Shown here: in pieces, positions 1-7,838 of the stretch
Layout of the letters: the number at the start of each line of letters is the position of its first letter
How positions within the stretch are numbered: the first letter of the stretch is position 1
Assembly (NCBI GenBank): GCA_900316105.1
Contig: ONBR01000002.1
Span: forward strand, 1 to 64,000
Source: an uncultured Olsenella sp.
Lineage (GTDB): Bacteria > Actinomycetota > Coriobacteriia > Coriobacteriales > Atopobiaceae
Reading direction: 5' to 3'
DNA: 64,000 nt
Made by a program: the position numbers and the translations under genes
Notes under the pieces: model-generated
What the model was told of the DNA's origin: nothing
Seen by the model: the letters and a program-made list of their open reading frames with translations, nothing else
Database searches by the model: none

Positions 1-306
1 CCGCTGAAGAACTACTCCTCGGGTATGGTCGCCCGTATAGCCTTCGCCATCGCCACCATCACAGAGCCCGACCTTCTGATCATGGACGAGACCCTCTCGG
101 TCGGCGACTTTCTCTTCCAGGAGAAGTGTGAGCGTCGCATCAAGCAGCTCGTCGAGTCCGGCAACGTGACGGTCCTGCTCGTAAGTCACGACATCGGTCT
201 GGTCGAGCGTATCTGCGACCGCGTTTGCTGGATCGAGAAGGGCCACATGAGGATGATCGGCGAGACCGACGAGGTCTGTGACGCCTACAGAAGCCTGGGG
301 GACTAG
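1..306 (+). CDS. Polysaccharide/teichoic-acid ABC exporter ATPase, C-terminal part (5' end outside window)
   Basis: About 101 residues are visible, so the start and Walker A lie upstream. The signature motif is YSSGM, typical of the TagH/Wzt/RfbE class of polysaccharide exporters rather than LSGGQ importers. It is followed by Walker B and catalytic Glu (LLIMDE), a D-loop region (LSVGD) and the H-loop histidine (SHD). The protein would be the cytoplasmic motor that drives export of a lipid-linked glycan. The next gene, a glycosyltransferase, starts two bases after the stop, consistent with one surface-polysaccharide operon. There is no extra C-terminal sugar-binding domain, so this is the short TagH/RfbB form. 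The substrate cannot be read from the sequence. Confidence 0.88.
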   Translation, partial: PLKNYSSGMVARIAFAIATITEPDLLIMDETLSVGDFLFQEKCERRIKQLVESGNVTVLLVSHDIGLVERICDRVCWIEKGHMRMIGETDEVCDAYRSLGD

Positions 307-308
307 CA

Positions 309-1397
309 GTGAGCATTGCAGCAGGCACTAGCCAGGATCGCCCCCTGCTTTCGGTCGTGGTTCCCATCTATAACGTCAGGGACTACCTTGGGGAGTGCCT
401 TGACTCGCTCGGCAGGCAGAGGGGTGATTTTGAGTTCCTCCTGGTCAACGACGGATCTACTGACGGGTCGGATGACCTGGCCCGTGCGTTCTGCGAGCGA
501 GAGCCCCGCGCCAGACTCATAGACAAGGCAAACTCTGGCTATGGGGCCTCCCTAAATAGGGGCTTTCGTGAGGCTCGTGGAAGCTATCTTGGGGTCTTTG
601 AGTCTGATGACGTCATGTACGAGGGGGCCTTGTCCAAGCTCATTGATGCGGCACTTCGATTCGACGCGGACTTGGTAAGGGGCAGCTACAGCATGTACTG
701 GTCTTCGCCCAGGCGAGACGAGCTCGTTATGCCTTATGACGACGACCTGGTCGGGCATTTGGTGGACACGACGTCGGAGGGTCGCGTCTACCTGTATCAT
801 TCTGCCATCTGGTCGGGCATCTATAGTCGCGAGCTTGTGAGTCGGATGGGAACTCCCTTCCTCGAGACGGCTGGCGCAGCCTACCAGGACACCTCTTTCA
901 TGTTCAAGGCATTCGCCTCGTCCAAGTGCACGGTCTTCATCAAGGACCCCATCATTCACTACCGCCAGGACCGCGAGGGGTCATCGGTGAGGTCCAAGGC
1001 AAAGGTCGACCAGGTGCGTGTCGAGTTCGATGAAATCGACCGATGGATCTCGAGCCAGGGCGAAAACAGGGGAAATCTCGGTCACTACGCCTTGGTCGCT
1101 CGTTTGAATGCCTGCCTATGGAACCTCGATCGCATTGCCGAGGAATTCCAGCCAGACTTCGTCCAGACCATCGCCGATGACCTGACCAGGATGGACCGGG
1201 AAGGCCGAATCGATTGGGGTTCCCTGGATTCCTGGCGTGCGCTGAACGCCCGAATGATCATGAAGGACCCCCAGGCCTATCTCAGCCTTCGCAGGTCAAC
1301 GAGGGGAAAGTCCTCGATCTCGAAGGTTGCATTCAGCCTTCGCCTGGGTGGAATCTCGGGTTTGGGCGCCGCTCTAAAAGAGCGCGGTGAGCGTTAG
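309..1397 (+). CDS. Family 2 glycosyltransferase (copy 1 of type A)
   Basis: A 362-residue GT-A fold enzyme expected to transfer a nucleotide-activated sugar in surface glycan synthesis. The N-terminal half carries the GT2 hallmarks: LLSVVVPIYN at about residue 13, NDGSTDGS near 50, and ESDD near 98 as the DxD-like metal-binding site. The C-terminal half has no membrane segment that I can see. It starts with GTG two bases after the ABC ATPase stop. It is clearly paralogous to the gene at 2531-3679: both have the signature NSGYGxSxNRG, the stretch AxYQDxSFxFK and the motif YRQDxExSSV. Donor and acceptor are unknown. Confidence 0.9.
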   Translation: MSIAAGTSQDRPLLSVVVPIYNVRDYLGECLDSLGRQRGDFEFLLVNDGSTDGSDDLARAFCEREPRARLIDKANSGYGASLNRGFREARGSYLGVFESDDVMYEGALSKLIDAALRFDADLVRGSYSMYWSSPRRDELVMPYDDDLVGHLVDTTSEGRVYLYHSAIWSGIYSRELVSRMGTPFLETAGAAYQDTSFMFKAFASSKCTVFIKDPIIHYRQDREGSSVRSKAKVDQVRVEFDEIDRWISSQGENRGNLGHYALVARLNACLWNLDRIAEEFQPDFVQTIADDLTRMDREGRIDWGSLDSWRALNARMIMKDPQAYLSLRRSTRGKSSISKVAFSLRLGGISGLGAALKERGER

Positions 1398-1398
1398 C

Positions 1399-2469
1399 AT
1401 GCCTCGCATTTCAGTTGTTGTGCCAGTTTACAACTGCGAACGTTACCTAGGAGAATGCGTTGATTCTCTCTTGGGTCAGACGCTGGATGACATAGAGGTC
1501 ATTTGCGTGGACGATGGTTCTACGGACTCCTCCGGGGAGATTCTATTTCGCCGTGCCTCTTTGGACAGACGCCTTCGCTTGCTTTCGGAGGAGAACTCTG
1601 GCCCAGGTAGTGCCCGAAACCTCGGTATGGCAGCCGCCAAGGGCGACGTGATCATGTTCTGCGATGCTGACGATCTTTTGGACCCCAGAGCGTGCGAGTT
1701 GATATCCTCCTGCTTTGACGAGGAGGGATGCGATGCCCTGGTGTACGGGTTCGACGTTTTCCCTCCCGAGTCCCTCCATCCCTCGCTGCTGGGGCGGCTC
1801 ACGCCCTTGCGCGAGTGCACCCTAGAGCGTTCAGACGAGAACGTCCGAAGCCTTCTATTTCACGACGAGGCTCGGCCCTTTGCCGCAAGGATGGCCCTTT
1901 CCAGGGAGTTCTGCCAAAGGGAGTCGATCCACTGGGATGAGGACCTAACGCTGGGTGACGATCAATACTTCTGCTTTGAGGTCTTTCCCCGTGCGCAGAG
2001 GACGACCTTGCGCAAGTGGCAGCTCTACCGCTACCGCATGTCCTCAGGCTCTTTGACCCATGGCGATTCCAAGGGTCCGGAGCTGCTCTTGAGAAAGATG
2101 AACAAGCACCTCGCCTGCGAAAGAGCCGTGTTGGAGGACTGGGGACCTGCCGGATTCATGGACCTGTGCCCTGGTGACCTCCTGCACTGGTGCATCGAGC
2201 TCTTGCTATATGACGCCTCAAGGCTCCCGGCAAAGGACGCTCGCGACTTTTGGAACGATTTCTGTGCCAATGTCCTGGCGCATTTCAACGTACCGCAGAC
2301 GGCCGGCCTGTTGGATTCGACCAGCAGGGCATGCCTCAACCAGATCATTGATGTTGCTCGGGGGAAGCGGCCTAGGGTCTCCGAAGCCCTGGTTGCCCTC
2401 TTCTATGTGCGACAAAGGGGCATTGCCGCAAGCGTGCGCAGATTCGCCTTTGCCCTCCGAAGCCGTTAG
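1399..2469 (+). CDS. Family 2 glycosyltransferase (copy 1 of type B)
   Basis: A GT2 enzyme of 356 residues from ATG at 1399, which has a GGTGA Shine-Dalgarno about 8 bases upstream. An in-frame GTG at 1387 would add four residues and overlap the previous gene. Motifs are ISVVVPVYN at the N terminus, VDDGSTDSS near 40 and CDADD near 90 (DxD). The sequence GSARNLG replaces the SGYG of type A. It is paralogous to the gene at 3672-4730 (shared RPFAxRMALxxxF, LLHW/LEWICELLLxDAxRLP and C-terminal FYVxxxG). It sits directly behind the type A gene, so the two are probably made together. Confidence 0.88.
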   Translation: MPRISVVVPVYNCERYLGECVDSLLGQTLDDIEVICVDDGSTDSSGEILFRRASLDRRLRLLSEENSGPGSARNLGMAAAKGDVIMFCDADDLLDPRACELISSCFDEEGCDALVYGFDVFPPESLHPSLLGRLTPLRECTLERSDENVRSLLFHDEARPFAARMALSREFCQRESIHWDEDLTLGDDQYFCFEVFPRAQRTTLRKWQLYRYRMSSGSLTHGDSKGPELLLRKMNKHLACERAVLEDWGPAGFMDLCPGDLLHWCIELLLYDASRLPAKDARDFWNDFCANVLAHFNVPQTAGLLDSTSRACLNQIIDVARGKRPRVSEALVALFYVRQRGIAASVRRFAFALRSR

Positions 2470-2530
2470 GGTATTTGAGCTAATTGCCTTCTCGCTGTAA
2501 GCTCATGCGGAAGCTTGGATTTTCGTCTTT

Positions 2531-3679
2531 ATGGCAGAGGACGCAGTTGCCAACTGGAAGGGGTGGGAACCATTGGAATCCCGTAAGGACATAACGCGGG
2601 CGCCTGAGGTGTCGGTTCTCGTTCCCGTGTATAACGTCGAGCGCTACCTTGCCCAATGCCTCGACTCCTTGCTTGCACAGACCTTCGATGACTTTGAGGT
2701 CATTTGCATCAACGACGGGTCGACGGACGGATCTCGCCAGATCATTCAGTCGTATCTGGATGACGACCAACGCTTTTGCGTGATTGACAAGGCAAACAGT
2801 GGCTACGGCGACTCGATGAACAGGGGCCTGGCACTAGCGAGGGGTCGCTTTGTGGGTATCTTGGAGTCTGACGATGCCTACGAGCCCCGTGCCCTTGAGC
2901 TCTTGCATGACGCAATCGTCTCGAATAAGGCGGATGTCGCCAAAGCCGACTTCTATCTCTATTGGTCGGAGGGGGAGGAGCGCCTGGAACCCTATGGCAT
3001 CATCCCCGCATCCCTGTCGGGAAAGACCGTCTACCCTGTAAGGGAGGGGAAGGAGATCTTTGCCGCCAAGCCATCGATCTGGAGCGCCCTCTACCGTCGT
3101 TCCTTCCTCGAGGGGGAGGGCATAGACTTCCTGCCCACTCCAGGAGCTTCCTACCAGGACGCTTCCTTCAACTTCAAGGTATGGTCCTGTGCCAAGAGGG
3201 CTAGCTTTTTGGACGAGCGAGTGTTGAGATATCGACAGGACAACGAGTCCTCGTCGGTCAACTCTCCCTCAAAGGCATATTGCGTCATGGATGAGTATGC
3301 AGAGATGGAAAATTGGCTGCACAGGCATCCAGAGCTTGCGGACGATCTTGCTCCCGTCCTGGCAAGAATGAGACTCAACAGCTATCTATGGAACTACGAC
3401 CGACTGTCTCCCGACCTTCGGAAGCCCTTCCTGGACCGTGCAAGAGTGGAGGTTGCGCGCGATCGCGAATTGGGCTATCTGGACCCAGGTGAAATCGGAC
3501 CTGTGAAGAGGGCTGTTGCCGACGCGCTAGTCGATCACCCTGACCGTCTGGCTGCCTCTCGCAAGAACGGAGCCCCGGAGGGCGGGGTTATGGGGACTCT
3601 GAAGGAGTGTCTTGCCCTTGGCGGACCTGGGCTTGTGGCTAGGATTGCGCTCTCGAAACTGGGGGCTAGGCGTGGCTAG
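2531..3679 (+). CDS. Family 2 glycosyltransferase (copy 2 of type A)
   Basis: A 382-residue GT2 enzyme, paralogue of the gene at 309-1397. Motifs are VSVLVPVYN near residue 28, INDGSTDGS near 64, NSGYGDSMNRG near 92 and ESDD near 112. An N-terminal extension of about 25 residues precedes the catalytic fold. No strong Shine-Dalgarno is visible ahead of the ATG, so the exact start is uncertain. A 61-base gap separates it from the previous gene; the other joins in this cluster are within a few bases of each other. It is expected to act in the cytoplasm on a membrane-bound glycan acceptor. Confidence 0.87.
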   Translation: MAEDAVANWKGWEPLESRKDITRAPEVSVLVPVYNVERYLAQCLDSLLAQTFDDFEVICINDGSTDGSRQIIQSYLDDDQRFCVIDKANSGYGDSMNRGLALARGRFVGILESDDAYEPRALELLHDAIVSNKADVAKADFYLYWSEGEERLEPYGIIPASLSGKTVYPVREGKEIFAAKPSIWSALYRRSFLEGEGIDFLPTPGASYQDASFNFKVWSCAKRASFLDERVLRYRQDNESSSVNSPSKAYCVMDEYAEMENWLHRHPELADDLAPVLARMRLNSYLWNYDRLSPDLRKPFLDRARVEVARDRELGYLDPGEIGPVKRAVADALVDHPDRLAASRKNGAPEGGVMGTLKECLALGGPGLVARIALSKLGARRG

Positions 3680-4730
3680 GATTTCCGTCGTCGTTCCCGT
3701 CTACAATTCCGAGGCATACCTGCCCGAATGCTTGGACTCGCTGGAGCGACAGACCCTTTCGGACATCGAGATAATCTGTGTCAACGACGGCTCTCCCGAT
3801 GGGTCCGCACGAATCTTGACTGACTACGCTGGCCATGACCCGAGGATTTGTGTGATCGAGAAGGAAAACGGTGGTCTTTCCTCCGCTCGAAACGCTGGCA
3901 TGCGAGCGGCCAGTGCCCCTCTCGTCAGCTTTCTTGACTCTGATGACCGCTATCTTCCCCAGACCTGTGAACGCATTGTGCAGGTCCTTGAGGAGTCTGG
4001 CGCTGACGTGCTTACCTTTGGGGGGAGCGCCTGGCCGGAGTCGGAATCCTACCCCTGGCTTGAGGAGGTGCTGAGCCCCCGTGACGTTACCTACGAGGGC
4101 TTTACCCCGGATATACTGCTGCATGAGGCGTCGAAGCCCTTTGCCTGGCGCATGGCACTTCGCAGCTCCTTTGTGAGGGATAGGGGAATCTCCTTCGATG
4201 AGTCGCTGCGCTATGGGGAGGATCAGGTCTTTGCCTTCGCTGTCTATCCTCGCTCGTCCATTACGAGACTCATTCCTGACAAGCTCTACGATTACCGCAT
4301 CGTGCACGGTGACTCCCTCTTGAACAGGATGCTCGAACAGCCCAAGGACATGTTGATGACCCACATCGACATGGAGCGAAGGATTCTGGACGACTGGAAG
4401 TCTATGGGTATCCTTGAGCGCTATGCCGCCTCCCAGCTCGAATGGATCTGCGAGCTCATACTCTTTGACGCCCTGCGTCTTCCCGATGCGGAATGCGAGG
4501 ACATCTATAGAAGGACGAGGGATGTCCTGCTCGTCGAGTGGGATTCGGGAATAACCCAGACCTGTGGCCTGGCGAGTGGCTACCGTCGCCTGATAGACGC
4601 AGCCTATAAGGGACAAAAGATGAGTAAGGTCCAAAGAACCTCTTTGATGACCTCCTATTACGTGGCACACAATGGCTGGAAGGCGCTCGGCCGTCGCATT
4701 GTCCACGGAGCTCGTAAGACCCATGCCTAG
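3672..4730 (+). CDS. Family 2 glycosyltransferase (copy 2 of type B)
   Basis: A GT2 enzyme of 352 residues from the GTG at 3672, which has a GGGGG ribosome-binding stretch just upstream. It overlaps the preceding stop by 8 bases, as the first type A and B genes nearly do. A longer reading from 3612 exists, but the GTG puts ISVVVPVYN at the expected N terminus. Motifs are VNDGSPDGS near 38, SSARNAG near 67 and LDSDD near 84. It is the paralogue of 1399-2469. It is the last gene of the cluster and a terminator follows. Confidence 0.87.
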   Translation: MARISVVVPVYNSEAYLPECLDSLERQTLSDIEIICVNDGSPDGSARILTDYAGHDPRICVIEKENGGLSSARNAGMRAASAPLVSFLDSDDRYLPQTCERIVQVLEESGADVLTFGGSAWPESESYPWLEEVLSPRDVTYEGFTPDILLHEASKPFAWRMALRSSFVRDRGISFDESLRYGEDQVFAFAVYPRSSITRLIPDKLYDYRIVHGDSLLNRMLEQPKDMLMTHIDMERRILDDWKSMGILERYAASQLEWICELILFDALRLPDAECEDIYRRTRDVLLVEWDSGITQTCGLASGYRRLIDAAYKGQKMSKVQRTSLMTSYYVAHNGWKALGRRIVHGARKTHA

Positions 4731-4778
4731 GGGCCGTTCTTCCTTCGCTGCGTGACTTTCCCATGTCTGGATCAATAC

Positions 4779-4811
4779 CCCGTGATTCTCGATGAGGTCA
4801 CGGGATTTTTC
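4779..4811 (+). terminator. Intrinsic terminator of the glycosyltransferase cluster
   Basis: A 7-bp stem, CCCGTGA (4779-4785) with TCACGGG (4798-4804), has a 12-base loop and is followed by A and five T. It lies 48 bases after the last glycosyltransferase stop. Confidence 0.7.
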
Positions 4812-4814
4812 GTC

Positions 4815-4957
4815 TATGATGGCCTTGTCCTTTAAACGCGGTACGAGATGCCCGTAAGGAATCATGGTTGCAGGTGTGTGCGCAAGCACTGCCATGCCTC
4901 TCATAGTGATCTTTCTGGATGCCTCGTGCCGACGTGGTCGGTTGGGGCGTCTTTTTT
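4815..4957 (+). promoter_or_regulatory. pyr operon promoter region and leader with PyrR-type attenuator
   Basis: A good -10 hexamer, TATGAT (4815-4820), precedes the leader; the -35 is not clear. Three mutually exclusive structures can be drawn. (1) A 5' hairpin, ACG plus GGTA pairing with TGCC plus CGT (4836-4855, one bulged C), has a purine-rich CGAGA loop. (2) An antiterminator pairs CGGTACGAG (4839-4847) with CTCGTGCCG (4923-4931). (3) A terminator occupies 4918-4957. The antiterminator uses both the 5' hairpin and the left arm of the terminator, which is the classical PyrR logic: PyrR with UMP stabilises hairpin 1 and so allows termination. The pairings are seen; PyrR control is inferred from pyrR being the first gene. 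Confidence 0.6.
4918..4957 (+). terminator. pyr leader attenuator terminator
   Basis: GATGCCTC (4918-4925) pairs with GGGGCGTC (4944-4951), an 8-bp stem with two G-U pairs. An inner hairpin CCGA/TCGG (4929-4941) lies in the loop and seven T follow directly. It ends 15 bases before the pyrR start, so read-through is needed for the whole operon. Confidence 0.65.
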
Positions 4958-4972
4958 TGTGAAAGGAGTCAC

Positions 4973-5542
4973 ATGGAAGGCACATGCAAGGCCACCATCA
5001 TGGATGGCCCCGCAATGCAGAGGGCACTGACCCGCATTGCACACGAGATTGTGGAGCGAAACGAGGGGTCTACTGACCTTGCCCTCGTTGGTATCATTCG
5101 ACGCGGCGAGACCCTGGCAAATAGGCTCGCAGACGAGATGGAGTCAATCCAGGGGGTCCGCCCCGAAATCGGCTCCCTGGACATCAGCTTCTACCGCGAT
5201 GACGTCACGCGCAACATCGCGCCCGTCCTGCATGCCACCCACATTCCCTTCACGGTGGACAAGCGCAACATCATCCTGGTGGACGACGTGCTCTTTACGG
5301 GTCGCACCGTCCGCTCCGCCCTCAACGCCCTGATGGACTACGGCCGTCCCTCCAAGGTCCAGCTGGCCGTCATGGTGGACCGTGGCCACCGCGAGCTCCC
5401 CATTCGCGCCGACTTCGTGGGAAAGAACGTCCCCTCCTCACACGAGGAGGACGTGCGCGTCTACGTGACGCCCCTGGACGACCGTGATGCCGTGGAGATC
5501 TGGGACGTAAGCTCAAAGAAGAAAAAGGGAGGTGCCGAGTAG
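4973..5542 (+). CDS. pyrR: PyrR, pyr operon regulator / uracil phosphoribosyltransferase
   Basis: A bifunctional protein: it binds pyr leader RNA in response to UMP and can make UMP from uracil and PRPP. The 189 residues start at ATG 4973, 6 bases after an AAAGGAG site; an upstream ATG in frame at 4919 lacks such a site. The type I PRTase PRPP loop is VDDVLFTGRTVR near residue 100. An Arg-rich segment (GIIRRGETLA) near 40 and FYRDD near 75 also match PyrR. It is followed without a gap by pyrB. The leader upstream contains a plausible attenuator, supporting the regulatory role. Confidence 0.95.
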   Translation: MEGTCKATIMDGPAMQRALTRIAHEIVERNEGSTDLALVGIIRRGETLANRLADEMESIQGVRPEIGSLDISFYRDDVTRNIAPVLHATHIPFTVDKRNIILVDDVLFTGRTVRSALNALMDYGRPSKVQLAVMVDRGHRELPIRADFVGKNVPSSHEEDVRVYVTPLDDRDAVEIWDVSSKKKKGGAE

Positions 5543-6478
5543 ATGCTTTCCGTCAAACACCTGATCGACACGTACAGCCTGACCGCTGATGACATCACGC
5601 AGATCCTGGATACCGCGGCTTCCTTCGAGGAGGTCAACAACCGCGCGATCAAGAAGGTGCCTGCCCTGCGCGGACGCACGATCGTGAACCTCTTCCTGGA
5701 GCCTTCCACCAGGACGAAGAGCTCCTTCGAGCTGGCCGAGAAGCGCCTTTCCGCAGACTCCCTGTCCATGGGTGGCTCCACCTCCTCCGTGGTCAAGGGC
5801 GAGTCCCTGGCAGATACGATCCAGACCATCGACGCCATGAACGTCGACATGTTCGTCTGCCGCGCCCGTCTGGCTGGCACCCCGCAAAAGATCACCGAGA
5901 ACACCGACGCTGTGGTCATCAATGCCGGCGACGGCAAGCACCAGCATCCCACCCAGGCCATGCTCGACCTCTATACCATTAGGAAGAACTTCGGCCATCT
6001 GGACGGCCTGAAGGTCGCCATCGTTGGTGACCTGGCCCACAGCCGCGTCTGCGGTTCCCTTGCTCCTGCCCTCAAGACCATGGGTGCCGATGTCACTCTA
6101 GTCGGACCTCCCACCTTCCAGGTGGACGACCCCGACTGGTTCGGTTGCCCCCAGACCTCCAGCCTGGATGAGGTCATCGAGGACATGGACGTCGTCTACA
6201 TGCTCCGCGTCCAGCTGGAGCGCATGGAGGGTGCCGCCATCCCCAGCCGTCGCGAGTACAACCGCCTCTATGGCTTGGACATGAAGCGCGTCAACCGCAT
6301 GAAGCCCGAGGCCATCATCTGCCACCCCGGTCCCATGAACCGCGGCATGGAGATCAACGCCGACGTGGCCGACTGCGCCAAGTCGAGGATTCTGAACCAG
6401 GTCAACGCCGGCGTGCTCACGCGCATGGCCGAGATGTACCTGCTTCTGGGAGGAGAGAACAATGGCGTTTCTGCTTAA
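5543..6478 (+). CDS. pyrB: Aspartate carbamoyltransferase catalytic subunit
   Basis: Condenses carbamoyl phosphate with aspartate, the committed step of pyrimidine synthesis, in the cytosol. It has 311 residues, the normal length for a free catalytic chain. The carbamoyl-phosphate signature FLEPSTRTKSSFE is near residue 50. The aspartate domain has HPTQAMLDL near 138 and the late HPGPMNRGME near 260. The ATG follows the pyrR stop directly, and the Shine-Dalgarno GGGAGG lies inside the end of pyrR. No pyrI regulatory subunit is present, as is usual in Gram-positives. Confidence 0.97.
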   Translation: MLSVKHLIDTYSLTADDITQILDTAASFEEVNNRAIKKVPALRGRTIVNLFLEPSTRTKSSFELAEKRLSADSLSMGGSTSSVVKGESLADTIQTIDAMNVDMFVCRARLAGTPQKITENTDAVVINAGDGKHQHPTQAMLDLYTIRKNFGHLDGLKVAIVGDLAHSRVCGSLAPALKTMGADVTLVGPPTFQVDDPDWFGCPQTSSLDEVIEDMDVVYMLRVQLERMEGAAIPSRREYNRLYGLDMKRVNRMKPEAIICHPGPMNRGMEINADVADCAKSRILNQVNAGVLTRMAEMYLLLGGENNGVSA

Positions 6479-7754
6479 GGGTGCCCACGTCGTCGATCCC
6501 CAGCTGGGCCTGGACGGCATTCGCGACGTGCTGATTGACGGAAAGAAGATCACTCGCGTGGCCGAGTCCATCGAGGATGCTGGTGGCGCCGAGGTCATCG
6601 ACGCTTCTGGAAAGTACCTTATCCCCGGCCTGGTGGACATGCACGTCCACTTCCGTGACCCTGGCTTCGAGTACAAGGAGACCATCGAGACCGGTGCCCG
6701 CGCCGCCACCCACGGAGGTTTCACCGACGTGGCCACCATGCCCAACACTGCCCCCGTCACCGACTCTGGCGCCGAGATTCGCTACCAGCTGGACCATGCC
6801 CGTCAGGCTGGTCTCTGCCACGTACGTCCCATCGGAGCCCTGACCCGCGGCGAGAAGGGCGAGGCCCTGGCCGAAATAGGCGACATGGTCATGGAGGGCG
6901 CCTGCGCCTTCTCCGATGACGGCCATGGAGTCCAGAGCGCCGGCATGATGCGCACCTGTATGGAGTACGTCTCCCAGTTCGACCGCGTGTCCATCGCCCA
7001 CTGCGAGATCGAGTCCCTCTCGGGCAACGGCGTGATCAACGAGGGCAAGGCCTCAACGCGCCTGGGCATGTTCGGCTGGCCCGCCCTTGCCGAGGAGCTG
7101 GAGATCTACCGCGACATCGAGATCTGCCGCATCAACAAGAGCCCCCTGCACATCGCCCACATCTCCACCGCCAAGGGCCTGGAGCTCGTGAAGGCGGCCA
7201 AGGCCGAGGGACTGCCCGTCACCTGCGAGGTCACGCCCCATCACCTCTTCCTCAATGAGGACGACATCACCGACGAGTACGACACCAACTTCAAGATGAA
7301 CCCGCCCCTGCGCCTGCCTTCCGACATGGATGCCCTGGACCAGGGCATCATCGATGGTTCCATCGACTGCGTCGTCACCGATCATGCGCCCCATGCCCAG
7401 CACGAGAAGGAGTGCGAGTGGGAGATTGCCTCCTTTGGCACCATCGGTCTGGAGACCTCCCTGCCCCTCATGCTCACCAAGCTGGTCCGCACGGGTAGGA
7501 TGAGCTGGTCTCGCCTGGTCGAGGTCATGGCTGTCAATCCCCGCCGCATTCTGCGCCTGAATCCCGTCAAGGTTGAGGAAGGCTCTGCCGCCGACCTGAC
7601 CCTGGTGGATCCCGACAAGGAGATCACGGTCACCGAGGACTACTTCGAGAGCAAGTCAAAGAACTGCGTCTTCCTGGGCCAGACCCTGGTCGGCGTGGCA
7701 TCGGACGTCTTTGTCGACGGAAAGCGCACGCTGGCAAACGGCGTCGTCCAGTAA
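6462..7754 (+). CDS. pyrC: Dihydroorotase
   Basis: Cyclises carbamoyl aspartate to dihydroorotate. The 430-residue type I (Bacillus-like) amidohydrolase has the metal motif DMHVHFRDPG near residue 57, the TMPNT segment near 90 and the late VVTDHAPHAQHEK near 305, which carries catalytic Asp and substrate-binding residues. It starts at ATG 6462, overlapping the end of pyrB by 17 bases, so translation is probably coupled. In many Gram-positives carA and carB lie between pyrC and pyrK; here they are absent from the operon. Confidence 0.96.
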   Translation: MAFLLKGAHVVDPQLGLDGIRDVLIDGKKITRVAESIEDAGGAEVIDASGKYLIPGLVDMHVHFRDPGFEYKETIETGARAATHGGFTDVATMPNTAPVTDSGAEIRYQLDHARQAGLCHVRPIGALTRGEKGEALAEIGDMVMEGACAFSDDGHGVQSAGMMRTCMEYVSQFDRVSIAHCEIESLSGNGVINEGKASTRLGMFGWPALAEELEIYRDIEICRINKSPLHIAHISTAKGLELVKAAKAEGLPVTCEVTPHHLFLNEDDITDEYDTNFKMNPPLRLPSDMDALDQGIIDGSIDCVVTDHAPHAQHEKECEWEIASFGTIGLETSLPLMLTKLVRTGRMSWSRLVEVMAVNPRRILRLNPVKVEEGSAADLTLVDPDKEITVTEDYFESKSKNCVFLGQTLVGVASDVFVDGKRTLANGVVQ

Positions 7755-7764
7755 GTGTGACAAA

Positions 7765-7828
7765 TACCCCAGGAGTAGGCGTCCCAAAATGGGACAATTA
7801 CCCCTGGGGTACATGTCCCATTTTGGGA
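7765..7828 (+). repeat. Nested inverted repeats between pyrC and pyrK
   Basis: TACCCCAGG (7765-7773) pairs perfectly with CCTGGGGTA (7803-7811) and encloses the palindrome GTCCCAAAATGGGAC (7781-7795). TCCCAAAATGGGACA (7782-7796) is also a perfect 15-base inverted repeat of 7814-7828. The two arrangements exclude each other. The second reaches the GGGAGGAGG ribosome-binding site of pyrK. There is no T-run, so this is not a simple terminator. Confidence 0.75.
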
Positions 7829-7838
7829 GGAGGAAGCG

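Noticed and set aside
3666..4985. Minus-strand frame of 439 codons opposite the fourth glycosyltransferase
   Set aside because: It is antisense to a clear GT2 gene with intact motifs and crosses the terminator and pyr leader; a shadow of GC-rich codon use.
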